Of a DNA stretch of 48,228 nt, positions 1 to 8,450 are shown one piece after another. Made by a program: the position numbers and the translations under genes. Under the pieces are notes generated by a model. The model saw nothing but the letters and a program-made list of their open reading frames with translations. It had not been told where the DNA came from and ran no database searches. Where the stretch lies: positions 1-48,228 of the forward strand of contig NZ_JACHBD010000022.1 of the NCBI RefSeq assembly GCF_014200175.1. The letters run 5' to 3'. The first letter of the stretch is position 1, and the number at the start of each line of letters is the position of its first letter. Source of the DNA: Rhizobium lentis. Its GTDB lineage: Bacteria > Pseudomonadota > Alphaproteobacteria > Rhizobiales > Rhizobiaceae.

Positions 1-1824
1 CTCGTCGCCCAGGCGCAGATGATAATGGGCTATCAGGGGATCGATAAGCCGCGTCCTGGCGGCGAGATCCGGATCGTTTCGCTGCAAGTCCTGCAATAGC
101 AGCTCATAATCCGTCTGGATATGCTGGTCGCCCAGCCATTCGGTATGGTCGAGCGACAATCCGCTGCGGCCTTCGATCGGTGGATCAACCTGCTGCAGCG
201 GCGAACTTGATCTGGACTCGGCACGTGGATCCGAACGGCCGTTCGGACCGGCCGGTTCCCGGATACCTGCCTGCTCAGGGGACAACCCCGACGCTGCGTT
301 CGCCTCAACGACTTGCTGGTACTGCCGAAGCCGCTTGAAAGACATAGTGAGTTTTTTTCCCATGGCTTCGCTGAAGTCTTGGTAATCTATTTTCAACGAC
401 CATTGCTGCTGATCACTGCCGTTGAGCCGGCTCGCTATGCTCTCCCTACCCCTGGTTCGCAGCCAATCACTAAACCTCCGTTGATTGCTGGCCATATTCC
501 GGGCAACTTGCCTCTTGGAAGTCGAGTCCGATCCGAGCTTGCTCAGCTCTTCGTTGGCGCAGCCATCAATCATGCGGACGTCGTCGGGATAAGGATCATG
601 CTGTTTCAACTGCGACTCGGCGCCTAGATACTGCCGCAGCCGGTCGAAACTCACGACCACTTTTTTTCCTTCATCCTTGGTAAAGGCCCTAAAATCGTCC
701 TTCAACGACTGTTGCTGCTGATCAGTACCCGTGAGTCGGCTGACTATGCTCCCCCTGCCCGTCCTTTTGAGCCAATCGCTAAACTTTCGTTGGTTACTGG
801 TATTTTTCTGAGAATTCGGCACCGGTCCGAACTTACTCAGCTCTTCCTTGGCCAAGCCATCAATGACGCGGGCGTCGTCGGGATAAGGATCATGTATCTG
901 GCGCCCCATCAGGCGCGGCCCAGGTCCAACGGCTTGGAGTTCTTGCCCCTCAGACGCGAGCCTCCTGAAATGAGACAGTGCTGAGTTAAGACGGTTCTGA
1001 TCATCCCCACCGCTTTCCCAATAATCCGCGATATCAACGGCTAGTGAATCTGGATCGTTTAAAAACCGAGAAGCCATCGAATCTCTGTTCGCTGCTCGGA
1101 GCCAACGAGCGAACCCCCTAAGAATACCTAAAATGGGCGCCAAGGTACCCTCGGGAACCCTTCCGTCCCCTCGGCCGATGCTACCGTCGGGTAGAATTTC
1201 GTAGTCTCGGACTGCTTCCGCGAACTGGTTGATGCGGGACTCGTCATCGGGATGCATGTCCCGGTCGGCGGGGCGACCACGCTTGGCGTAATCGACGCGA
1301 ACCTTGGTTGAGACCACGTGAGTCTCCGTTGCGGCATCGACGTCTTGCTGCCCCGAACCCCGCGACGACGTCTTGCCGCTGCTCAATCCGAACGCCTTCT
1401 TGAACCCTGACGCCATGCGCGACTTAAATCCGCGGCGTTTGCCCTGCGGCGCCGCGGCGACTTCGCCCGCCTCCGCCATATTGCTCGATGTCTTGCCCCC
1501 CGAGCCGCCGAATCGCAAGCTGCTGGAGCCCGCCCGAGAGACGTCTATGCTGTGGCGGGCGCCGCTCAACGAGTTCTCCGGCGCCAGCGACTGCGGCGTC
1601 ACTCGCATCGAACCGCCCACGGATCTGCGACGCGGCACACGATCGCCGGCGTCACTGTCGTGCGAACCGAGGCGCAAGTCGCTCAGATCCTGTTCCACGT
1701 CTCGTCTCAGTGAATAGTAGTCCCGGATCCAGGCGTCCGTATCGAAAGCTCCGGTCACGCCTTCGATCCACTCACTTACTTCGCGAGAATCGTCATCGCG
1801 CGGCTGGTTCCGTCTTGGGTACAT
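1..1824 (-). CDS. nopD: NopD-like type III effector (SUMO protease family), 3' end outside window
   Basis: An open frame of 608 codons runs from an ATG at 1824 to the window edge with no stop, so the C-terminus lies outside. The protein starts MYPRRNQPRDDDSREVSEW and has a Ser/Arg-rich N-terminal third, typical of secretion and translocation regions. Two near-identical 98-residue repeats follow (DPYPDD...FSDWL...GKK...FxRLRQY), with a more diverged third copy (RGFARWLRAANRDSMASRF) before them. The last visible part, EWLGDQHIQTDYELLLQDL then IDPLIAHYHLRLGDE, fits the start of a C48 (Ulp1/XopD) cysteine protease domain; the catalytic His/Asp/Cys would lie beyond the edge. NopD is known to be injected by the rhizobial type III system and to act on SUMO conjugates in the host nucleus. 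The NopD assignment is from family recall, not a search. Confidence 0.8.
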   Translation of the reverse strand, partial: MYPRRNQPRDDDSREVSEWIEGVTGAFDTDAWIRDYYSLRRDVEQDLSDLRLGSHDSDAGDRVPRRRSVGGSMRVTPQSLAPENSLSGARHSIDVSRAGSSSLRFGGSGGKTSSNMAEAGEVAAAPQGKRRGFKSRMASGFKKAFGLSSGKTSSRGSGQQDVDAATETHVVSTKVRVDYAKRGRPADRDMHPDDESRINQFAEAVRDYEILPDGSIGRGDGRVPEGTLAPILGILRGFARWLRAANRDSMASRFLNDPDSLAVDIADYWESGGDDQNRLNSALSHFRRLASEGQELQAVGPGPRLMGRQIHDPYPDDARVIDGLAKEELSKFGPVPNSQKNTSNQRKFSDWLKRTGRGSIVSRLTGTDQQQQSLKDDFRAFTKDEGKKVVVSFDRLRQYLGAESQLKQHDPYPDDVRMIDGCANEELSKLGSDSTSKRQVARNMASNQRRFSDWLRTRGRESIASRLNGSDQQQWSLKIDYQDFSEAMGKKLTMSFKRLRQYQQVVEANAASGLSPEQAGIREPAGPNGRSDPRAESRSSSPLQQVDPPIEGRSGLSLDHTEWLGDQHIQTDYELLLQDLQRNDPDLAARTRLIDPLIAHYHLRLGDE

Positions 1825-1936
1825 CGATGCCGTCCTCCGGAAATCAAATTTGGAACCTCCATCCTAATGCCTGCCGACCGCCGCCCAGCATGCAAAAGCC
1901 AGATCCGATCATGCCCTCAAGGCATGGCCGAACACC

Positions 1937-1965
1937 TTATGCGACGGCTTGCCGACAGTCGTCTG
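1937..1965 (-). promoter_or_regulatory. Weak candidate tts box upstream of nopD
   Basis: On the minus strand, about 115-140 bases before the nopD start, there is CGACTGTCGGCAAGCCGTC. It has the TCG..AAGC core of the TtsI binding site, but the spacing inside the core is one base too long and the GTCAG arm is poor. TtsI-driven transcription is expected for nopD, so position is the main support. Confidence 0.25.
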
Positions 1966-3090
1966 CACTCGACCATCAGGCCGGTACATGGCTTGAGAGG
2001 CTCGCCAGCTTGCCGCTTGCCATGCGGAGCCCGCCAGAATTGGCCTTAATTTAAGCAGTTTCGAGTGATGTGTGGGACATGCAGCGTGAAGGGTGCCGTC
2101 AGCATTTCCGATTCCAACCAATCTTTCCGCCGGCCTTTCTGATTTCGCCGCCTCAGTGCGCGGCGACAAACAAGGTGAGACTCAGCCAGATTGTCGCTCT
2201 ACAGAACCCACTCGGCCTTCCGTGATCATTCAACTTTTGAGGCTCATTCCCGCACCCGTATCTGTCTACACTTCAGCCCCCCCGTTACCGCGACGCCCGC
2301 AAGACTCGCCCCGGCTTCGCCGCTGTGACTTTGGCCGGATGGGACTTGCGCCGCCAAGCAGCTATCAGCTTGGCATGACGTATTCCCGAGCGGAGGTCCA
2401 TCATCTCATTGGTCATCAGTGGCCTTGTATCGGGCTGTGCTTGAACAACCAGACCCTGCCGAAAAACCACTGATGCCCACCTACTCCTCAGAACCTTCAC
2501 CACCTAAGGGGACTCCGTGGATCCGCTTTTCCAAAGCATTTTGGAATATCGATTTTGCATGATGGCGGCCAGTCCGGTTGCACTAGCATATGCGTAATCT
2601 GCAATTGGAGACCAACAACGGTGAACACAGAACAGGCCCGCGGGGCGGTAAATCCTCCGAGGACACCTCTAACATTCAAGCTAATCTTAGCCCTGCCGCG
2701 GCGCAGACACCTCCGACGGACTTCGACGATGGTTTGGCGAAGGGACCACGCTTTCACGAATCCTCGAGGCTTGGGCTGAGGAAAGGGATCAGGAGGAGAC
2801 GAGGAGAGGCTGGAGGCGGTAAGACGAACTATAACGTGGATGGACGCTGGCGATGTTAATGCAACTACAATCACTGCGGCTGGCCAAGCCGCCGGCACTG
2901 TTCCGCCAGAGCTCCAGAAGCTCGCGGACGACAACCGGCTGTGAGCAGCTTCTCGAGCGGGTCCGGACGACGCTGGCAGAACCAGTGATCGCATCGGGCT
3001 ATATGGGCCCCGCAGGTCGTCTTTCCGCCCAGTTCGCGGAAGTTTAGTCCCCTCTAGGCGAGACCAGGAGCCGCGCATGCAACGCGTACC
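1966..3090. other. Gene-poor stretch, no convincing gene
   Basis: Open frames exist on both strands but their proteins are arginine- and proline-rich without recognisable domains, as expected from random high-GC DNA. One plus-strand frame, 2590-2859 (89 codons), has more natural composition: it begins MRNLQLETNNGEHRTGP and includes the stretch DTSNIQANLSPAAAQTPPTD. A further piece in another frame nearby reads AAGQAAGTVPPELQKLADD then stop at about 2942. These could be relics of a small secreted-protein gene, but I cannot name it. Confidence 0.4.
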
Positions 3091-3121
3091 CCCCGCTTCA
3101 TCGAAGCTTAGCAGTCACGTA
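3091..3121 (+). promoter_or_regulatory. Candidate tts box upstream of nopP
   Basis: The sequence GCTTCATCGAAGCTTAGC followed by GTCACGTA resembles the TtsI box, whose core is GTCAGnTTnTCGnAAGCT with a conserved CnnTA tail. The TCG-AAGCT core and the TTAGC..GTC..TA tail match well; one base is missing between TCG and AAGCT, and the left arm is CCCCG instead of GTCAG. It lies about 100 bases before the nopP ATG in the right orientation. Confidence 0.45.
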
Positions 3122-3221
3122 TCCGCTTTATAGGCCGGACATGTGAGCGCACCGTTCCCACATGTGAAGCGACTGAAAAGGATGCGCTTCATCACACCTT
3201 TCACTCTCAGGAGAGACCGCC

Positions 3222-4109
3222 ATGGATAACTCAGAACGATCGCTGCGCTACAACATTTCCGAGGAAGATGATCGCACCCGGGCCATGGCGGGGTGGATCG
3301 AGAATATGACCGGGGCACAAACACTTACGGGCATGCCGTCCCGATCAACGTCAGATCCCCATGCTCGTTCGCCTTCGTCGCCAACGCGGCCATACTCGCT
3401 CTCTTCCGAACCTCCAATTAAGGTGCTCGACAGATCGACATTTGCCAGAAAAGTGAGGGAATTTTACGGTGATGATATCAAGCACATTTCCGTCAATCCA
3501 CAAGAGTACTCGCCCTTCGTGTCCTCTAAAGCCCTGCGTACGGCTACCATCGCTCGACTCTACGGCGGCACCGACATTGATACGCCCAGCGCGCGATATT
3601 TCAGCTATGATCTGGGAGAACGAAGCGTTGGGCTTTTAAGAACAGAGGATGGATTTAGCATCGAAAACGAGGCGTGGCGGGAACTATTTCCCGGTCGAAA
3701 AAGAATCACTTCGATTGTAGACCTTCGCGTTACTCATCCGCTTGTCGAGAACGCAGGCGATATTCTGCTCGAACATCAACTTCAACTCGACGGCGAACAG
3801 CCGTTAATCATGTCACGTCCCGCTTCGCCAGAGATGGGAGCCCGTCTAGAGCAGATGGGTTTCGTTGACGTGGGTCAAAATCGCTGGGTGCTCGACCCTA
3901 CGCAACATCCGGACAAGTGGACAAAGAATAGCAAGGGTGGATGGCAGCGCGCAGGCAAACCTTGGAGTTATCTCTCTAAAACCGTGGACTATCTTAGCGA
4001 CGATGAAGCAGGTGTCGAGGGGCATTCGAGTGAAGCCAGTGTCGAGACAGATTCATCCGATGATGACCCGTCTTGGTACTTCGAACACCTCAATTTGAAC
4101 CGCGAATAA
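3222..4109 (+). CDS. nopP: NopP-like type III secreted effector
   Basis: A 295-residue protein. The N-terminal 75 residues are Ser/Pro/Arg-rich, as in type III secretion signals. From residue 78 the sequence FARKVREFYGDDIKHISV, then SARYFSYDLGERSVGLLRT and HPLVENAGDILLEHQL, matches the conserved body I recall for NopP, an effector secreted by Sinorhizobium and Bradyrhizobium that is phosphorylated by plant kinases and can decide host range. A short acidic tail (SSEASVETDSSDDD) precedes the stop. The ATG at 3222 has AGGAG eight bases upstream. A candidate tts box lies upstream and a hairpin with a T-run follows, so it looks like a complete single-gene unit. The body lacks obvious damage. Confidence 0.82.
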   Translation: MDNSERSLRYNISEEDDRTRAMAGWIENMTGAQTLTGMPSRSTSDPHARSPSSPTRPYSLSSEPPIKVLDRSTFARKVREFYGDDIKHISVNPQEYSPFVSSKALRTATIARLYGGTDIDTPSARYFSYDLGERSVGLLRTEDGFSIENEAWRELFPGRKRITSIVDLRVTHPLVENAGDILLEHQLQLDGEQPLIMSRPASPEMGARLEQMGFVDVGQNRWVLDPTQHPDKWTKNSKGGWQRAGKPWSYLSKTVDYLSDDEAGVEGHSSEASVETDSSDDDPSWYFEHLNLNRE

Positions 4110-4118
4110 AAGCTTGCC

Positions 4119-4137
4119 GTCATCGTGATGACTTTTT
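4119..4137 (+). terminator. Short hairpin terminator after nopP
   Basis: GTCAT, a four-base loop, ATGAC and then five T residues begin ten bases after the nopP stop. The stem is short, so it may be a weak intrinsic terminator. Confidence 0.5.
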
Positions 4138-4194
4138 GCGCCGCCGGCCGAGTTGATACGCCCCTCTATTACGAGGACGCAGGCGAAGATTAGA

Positions 4195-4514
4195 GACTGC
4201 AATCTTGCTGCGACTGTCTGCGACGGCCCGCCTCATGCTGCACTGTGAAGTAGCTCTCGACAGCTGCTTCAGTCGGGCTGATAAACTCAATCAGAACTTT
4301 CGTGATCTGGTGGATGTTGGGCGGTTCGGTCTTGAAGACACCAAGCGCGAACTCAATGAAGCCTCGGCGGAGCCCGTATCCGCTCCGTGATTGTCCTGCG
4401 CATCGACCCAGAAGGAGCTGCGCAGCGCCGCCTCGTCCGCCCGCGGCAATACCGATAGAGACAGTCGCGGATCGTTTCGCGATCATGCAATTCGACCATT
4501 TTCTTTTGGTCCAT
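4195..4514 (-). pseudogene. SnoaL-like (NTF2-fold) protein, frameshifted remnant
   Basis: Three minus-strand frames together give one SnoaL_4-type protein. The first starts at 4514: MDQKKMVELHDRETIRDCLY then RYCRG. The second gives DEAALRSSFWVDAQDNHGAD then TGSAE, and the third FIEFALGVFKTEPPNIHQIT, IEFISPTEAAVESYF. The motif set Y-x-R-x-x-D near the start, then W.DA.DNHG, is typical of polyketide cyclase/dehydratase-like NTF2-fold enzymes. At least two small indels break the frame and the C-terminal third is missing, so it cannot be functional. It sits back to back with the nifA remnant. Confidence 0.68.
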
Positions 4515-4559
4515 GGCCCGTCGCAAGTCTAGTCTTGAGTTGAAAGTGGCGTTCGGTGC

Positions 4560-5065
4560 ATCTGCGAACGGACATTCGCGCCGTCGGCGCTTGACCTGGC
4601 CTCGCAATGCCGCTTCCCAGGGAACGTCTGTGAACTTGAAACCGCGTGCGTAGGACAGCAACTCTCGCGCAATCAAGGACCATTGCTCCGTTGGATTTTG
4701 CCTGCAAGAACAGCCAGTGCCTCTCTGCGCTTGTGTGGAAGGGAGCTAACGGTCCATTCGGCAACAATGCGATTGACGAGTTCGCCAGAAAGAGCCCAAT
4801 GTCGACTGAATCCCGTTTGCGGCCGCCGGGCGCGCCGGCGCCTGCCTCGGCGAAGCCTCCTCCAAAGCCTGTGATCCGAACGATCCTGCCTGACTCGCAA
4901 TCGGTGCGCGTCTGACCGAGCGGGAACGGCTGATCGACGCGATGGAGAAATCTGGGTGGGTTCAGGCCAGGCGGCTCGCCTCTCGGCTTAACCCCACCTT
5001 AGGTTGGTTATGCCATCCGCGGGCATCAAATCGGGGTGAAAGAAAGTTCTAAGCCTGGTGTGGTC
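4560..5065 (+). pseudogene. nifA: nifA 3' remnant (sigma-54 activator of nitrogen fixation)
   Basis: Only the end of NifA survives. In one frame there is FAPSALDLASQCRFPGNVCE (end of the AAA+ domain, PGNVxELE motif); in another, RRTATLAQSRTIAPLDFACK and NSQCLSALVWKGANG, including the cysteines of the rhizobial NifA interdomain linker; then a Pro/Ala-rich linker. After a stop the Fis-type DNA-binding domain follows as ERERLIDAMEKSGWVQA and, in a third frame, VGYAIRGHQIGVKESSK. At least three frameshifts separate these pieces, and the GAF and Walker A regions are absent. NifA binds upstream activator sites and activates sigma-54 promoters of nif genes in bacteroids. The gene order nifA-nifB is the usual rhizobial one. 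Confidence 0.8.
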
Positions 5066-5135
5066 GAACGGCCCGACCTGCCCTCCTCAACTCATGCACT
5101 CGAGGCGAGCTGCCATTTTACCGGTGTCTGTCTAT

Positions 5136-5151
5136 TGTCAAATGCCTGACA
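5136..5151 (+). promoter_or_regulatory. NifA upstream activator sequence (TGT-N10-ACA)
   Basis: TGTCAAATGCCTGACA is a perfect TGT-N10-ACA site, 76 bases before the -24 element of the nifB promoter. This is the standard spacing range for NifA activation by DNA looping. Confidence 0.85.
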
Positions 5152-5226
5152 ACTTTATGTCGGGTCGCAAATGGAGGGAACCGGACAAAAAACGCTAACA
5201 TATTGAAAAAAAGTAGTGATTTTCAT

Positions 5227-5242
5227 TGGCATGACCCTTGCT
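5227..5242 (+). promoter_or_regulatory. Sigma-54 (-24/-12) promoter of nifB
   Basis: TGGCATGACCCTTGCT has GG and GC exactly ten bases apart, matching the RpoN consensus TGGCAC-N5-TTGCA. It lies 38 bases before the nifB start codon. The promoter is intact although both flanking nif genes are broken. Confidence 0.88.
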
Positions 5243-5279
5243 TCTTGAACCGCGACGTTAAGCAGCAACGGAACCTTCA

Positions 5280-5860
5280 ATGTCCCCACCAATGATTCCG
5301 CACAAGAGCCTGACCAGCACGACAACCATGAACCGGCTGCTGGCCACAGCGAAGTCCACTGCTTGCGCCGCGTCATTGTGCGGTTCGTCCGCAAAGCCGG
5401 CCGACATGGACCAAGCTATCTGGGCGAAGATCAAAAACCACCCCTGCTATTCAGAAGAAGCTCACCATTATTTCGCGCGCATGCATGTCGCGGTCGCACC
5501 AGCCTGCAATATCCAGTGCAACTATTGCAACCGTAAATATGACTGCGCCAACGAAAGCCGGCCTGGGGTAGTCTCGGAAAAGTTGACGCCAGACCAAGCG
5601 GCGCAAGGTCATTGCCGTCGCCAATGAAGTGCCGCAGCTTTCCGTGCTCTTTATCGCCGGAACAGGCGATGCCTGTTATGACCGGAAGAATACAAAGGCA
5701 ACATTTGAACGCGGAGCCACAGAGAACCCCGCTATCAAGCTGTGTCTTTCAACGAACGGTCTGGCACTGCCGGACCGTCTCGGAGAGCTTGCTGACATGA
5801 ATGTTGATCACTCGACGATCACCATCAACATGGTCGATCCGAGAGTCGGCGCGAAGATAT
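5280..5860 (+). pseudogene. nifB: nifB 5' remnant (FeMo-cofactor radical SAM enzyme), frameshifted and truncated
   Basis: The first 105 or so residues are in frame: HPCYSEEAHHYFARMHVAVA then the radical-SAM cysteine motif CNIQCNYC and RKYDC. Near 5602 the expected GCGGCGCGCAAGG is GCGGCGCAAGG, a two-base loss in a GC run, after which the frame moves and reads IAVANEVPQLSV, GDACYDRKNTKATFER, KLCLSTNGLALPD and MNVDHSTITINMVDP. Homology stops at about GAKI (5859), so roughly the last 60 percent of the protein is missing. NifB makes NifB-co, the [8Fe-9S-C] precursor of FeMo-co. This copy cannot work; a functional one must exist elsewhere if the strain fixes nitrogen. Confidence 0.88.
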
Positions 5861-6069
5861 CCGCGCCACTGCCGGGCCGTGCCGCAGCTCAGCAGAAGCC
5901 CGGACACAAGCAGGCCCCGCGAGCACATAGGCAGCCAAGTCTCGATATTCGTCCAACATGCCTGGCACTCTCGGTCGCAGCAGCGCTGGGGCCTTGGTCA
6001 TCTCCCCGCGCAAAATGCCCGGTTGCTCTCTTTGATGCTTCAGGAGCATCCCGATCACCGCTTCTTGTG
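5861..6069. other. Short unassigned stretch after the nifB break
   Basis: On the minus strand a frame reads LTQEAVIGMLLKHQREQPG and MLDEYRDLAAYVLAGPACV, of natural composition, but it has no recognisable domain and no clear start. The plus-strand frame continuing from nifB becomes antisense to the LysR gene. The junction at about 5860 marks a rearrangement. Confidence 0.35.
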
Positions 6070-7071
6070 TCAGTCCGCTCCCGTCTCCAACGCGGCGGCG
6101 ACCTCCTTGCGCAGCCATTTATGCTGCGGGTCGTGATGGCACCGCTCGTGCCAGATGAGCATGACCTTATACGGTGCCGGCTCGAGGGGTGGATCAACAA
6201 CCCTAAGCGGCAGCATCGCGGAAACTTGGGTCGCAACGCGGCGCGGGACGAGCAATACCAAATCCGTTGCCGAAGCTACCACCGCTGCCGTGAGAACGCC
6301 GGAAAACAGTATGGGACTACGATCCGCTCGCAGGTTGGGCAAGTGGTCGTAGATCGGGCCGAAGTGGTCGGGGGAGTCCGTACTGATGGCAGCGTGACGC
6401 AAGGTCGCGAAGTTGTCGATCGTCCATTCCTGCGCCAGCGCTGGATGGTCGTGGCGCAACAAACACGCGAAGCGGTCTGTATAAAGACTGCGCCGAAAAT
6501 AGCCAGGCAGTTGCACGTCGATATGCCCAACGGCCAAATCAATATCACCTTGCTCAAGCCCCCGCACGGCACGATCAAATGGCAAACAGGCGAGTGTGTC
6601 GAGATGAGGGGCACGCTCGCGTAACCACGGCAGGAGGCGCGGTAGTACAGCCAAAGCTTGATGATCGGGGATCGCCAGCGTTGCCCCCCTCCCCGATTCT
6701 TTTGAGATTACGCTGCGGCTTGTCACCATCTCTCGGATCGTACGCAGTGCCGACGGCAGCCTTTGAGCCAAATGTTCGCCTTGCGGCGTTGGGATCAAAC
6801 CCGTTGAAGACCGCACCAGGAGATCATCATTGAACAAGCCGCGCAGCCTTCCCAGTGCGCGGCTCATCGCCGGTTGACTCCGCCCGATGTGCTGGCCCGC
6901 GTGCGTCACGTTCCGGTATTCGAGCAGAGCCTCGAGCGCCACCAGGAGGTTGAGGTCTATTGATGCTAGGTTTATCTGGTGTCCAGTGAGGCGCTCTCCT
7001 CTCCAATCTTGCAACATCTTTCGCCTATAAGCGAGTTGATCCGTCACCTCTTGTTCTACATTGCGTTTCAT
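6070..7071 (-). CDS. LysR family transcriptional regulator, NodD/NahR-like
   Basis: A 333-residue protein when started at the ATG at 7071, which has GAGG ten bases upstream; an ATG three codons earlier (7080) abuts that site. The N-terminal winged helix-turn-helix reads DLNLLVALEALLEYRNVT then IGRSQPAMSRALGRLRGLF and LLVRSSTGLIPTPQG, the pattern of the NodD/NahR/LinR branch. The rest is a periplasmic-binding-protein-like effector domain. It is convergent with the nifB remnant and directly downstream of the nodU fragment, but it is not a clear NodD: I would not assign a flavonoid response from sequence alone. Length and frame appear intact. Confidence 0.82.
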   Translation of the reverse strand: MKRNVEQEVTDQLAYRRKMLQDWRGERLTGHQINLASIDLNLLVALEALLEYRNVTHAGQHIGRSQPAMSRALGRLRGLFNDDLLVRSSTGLIPTPQGEHLAQRLPSALRTIREMVTSRSVISKESGRGATLAIPDHQALAVLPRLLPWLRERAPHLDTLACLPFDRAVRGLEQGDIDLAVGHIDVQLPGYFRRSLYTDRFACLLRHDHPALAQEWTIDNFATLRHAAISTDSPDHFGPIYDHLPNLRADRSPILFSGVLTAAVVASATDLVLLVPRRVATQVSAMLPLRVVDPPLEPAPYKVMLIWHERCHHDPQHKWLRKEVAAALETGAD

Positions 7072-7264
7072 GAAGTTCATTCCTCAACAATCAATTCCGG
7101 GTCCAACGTTTTCGAGTTCATCTCGGCGGTGGAGCGTGGGTGACAACCTCCATGGCATTGTGCCAACACGCGTCCAATGGGCGGCCAGATCTGTGTGACG
7201 ATGGCGATCACATGGAACATCGGGGTGTCCCACAGGAATATAGAGCCCGTGTCGACCTCCCCGA

Positions 7265-7599
7265 GCCCGTTGCAACAGCCTCGCATCCGATACTGGGGTG
7301 CTTGGGTGAGAGAGGCGCACGCGCTCGAGCACAGCGTTGCAATAGGCCTCGGTTGCATAATACGCGATGCGGTCGATGTCGCTGAGCTGAACACCTGCAG
7401 ATGCGAGGCAATATTGAATCGAACGAATTGGTAGCGTGTTGGAGTGCTTGATTCGGTTAGGCCGTTCCTCTTCGACAGCCGCTATCACTCGGCCGTCGCG
7501 AACGCGAACCGCAGCCCCATCGTGCATAAAGCTGTTCGGTAGATCGAACGAATTTTCGTAGACTCTGCTTAGACGCCCACTCAGCCCTAGACACAGCAT
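7265..7599 (-). pseudogene. nodU: nodU 5' fragment (Nod factor O-carbamoyltransferase)
   Basis: From the ATG at 7599 the product reads MLCLGLSGRLSRVYENSFDL, FMHDGAAVRVRDGRVIAAVE, EERPNRIKHSN and IDRIAYYATEAYCNAVLERV, which matches the N-terminus of rhizobial NodU. Similarity is lost after about residue 110, near VSDARLL. The usual protein is over 550 residues, so most of the catalytic domain is absent. Downstream, frames in 7077-7270 read FHVIAIVTQIWPPIGRVLAQ, which is not NodU. NodU adds a carbamoyl group to the non-reducing end of Nod factors. No nodS or nod box is visible upstream. Confidence 0.75.
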
Positions 7600-8450
7600 G
7601 TTGCTCTCCAGTCCGTTTCGAAAGGTAGGTCGCTCTGGCCCGACCGCCGGCTTTCGTAAGTTCAAAGCTTGTGTTTGACGTGTCAGATAGAGCTCACAGG
7701 CGAAGCCGATACTAATAGCGACCGGCTCGGCGACATTGCCGACAATCGATGCTGCGCAACCTTCTTGATGCTATAGTTGCGACGCCGCACGGAAACCCTG
7801 ACCGAAGCATTTGCAGCAGAACTGCCACGTAACCTATCCACATTACTCAGTCCTTCATATTTCGGCCCGACAGCCGCAAGAAAACATCACGAGGTTTGGT
7901 GTTCCTGCAAAAGGCGCAGATCATGTCCTTGCGGCTGCGAGCGCGCCTGCTCTGGCTTCTAGTCATTGTGAGGGATGCACTCACAGATTTAGTCGACCAG
8001 GCAACAGTGCTTCTTGTGAGAGTCCATTAGCACTGAAACGGCAGAAGCAACGGCCAAGATTCTGCCCGATCACGTCCAACGTGATAACAATCGAGGCCAG
8101 GCAACTGACAGAGTGCTCCAACTCGTTTTCCAGCACAGTCTCTACCGAACCTGAGGACCCATTTTCAGAACTCCACACAATCGTTCTGCACAGCGCTCTT
8201 CAGCGTTTTTTCTAAGGGCAATTGTTTTGACCAGTAAAATTGTTTGTTTGGATGGAATGCGTGCATAAAAGGGATGGGTGGATTGATAGGAAGGCGAGCG
8301 GCACTACCATCCTTCCTTTCAAATGGCGGCCGTGATGATCAACGTTTACGGCAAATCCGCCTCCGACGTCGGTGTCGACCGACCGACCGACCGACCGACG
8401 AAATCCTCGTGTATCGTCGCATCCGCAATACTCCTTCTCTACTCTAGTTT
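7600..8450. other. Gene-poor stretch, no convincing gene
   Basis: Short frames on both strands lack recognisable domains. A minus-strand frame at 7981-8178 (SVETVLENELEHSVSCLASI) has natural composition but no family match that I know. The only distinctive item is the tetranucleotide repeat at 8376-8399. Confidence 0.4.
8376..8399. repeat. Tetranucleotide repeat (CGAC)6
   Basis: Six perfect tandem copies of CGAC in a non-coding stretch. It is long enough to be prone to slippage; no gene reads through it that I can support. Confidence 0.9.

Noticed and set aside
2497..3078. 193-codon minus-strand frame upstream of nopP
   Set aside because: Composition is Ser/Arg/Pro-heavy with no domain, good start or neighbours to support it.
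5629..6624. Long plus-strand open frame of 331 codons
   Set aside because: Its first third is the frameshifted nifB continuation; the rest is antisense to the LysR gene and has no domain of its own.
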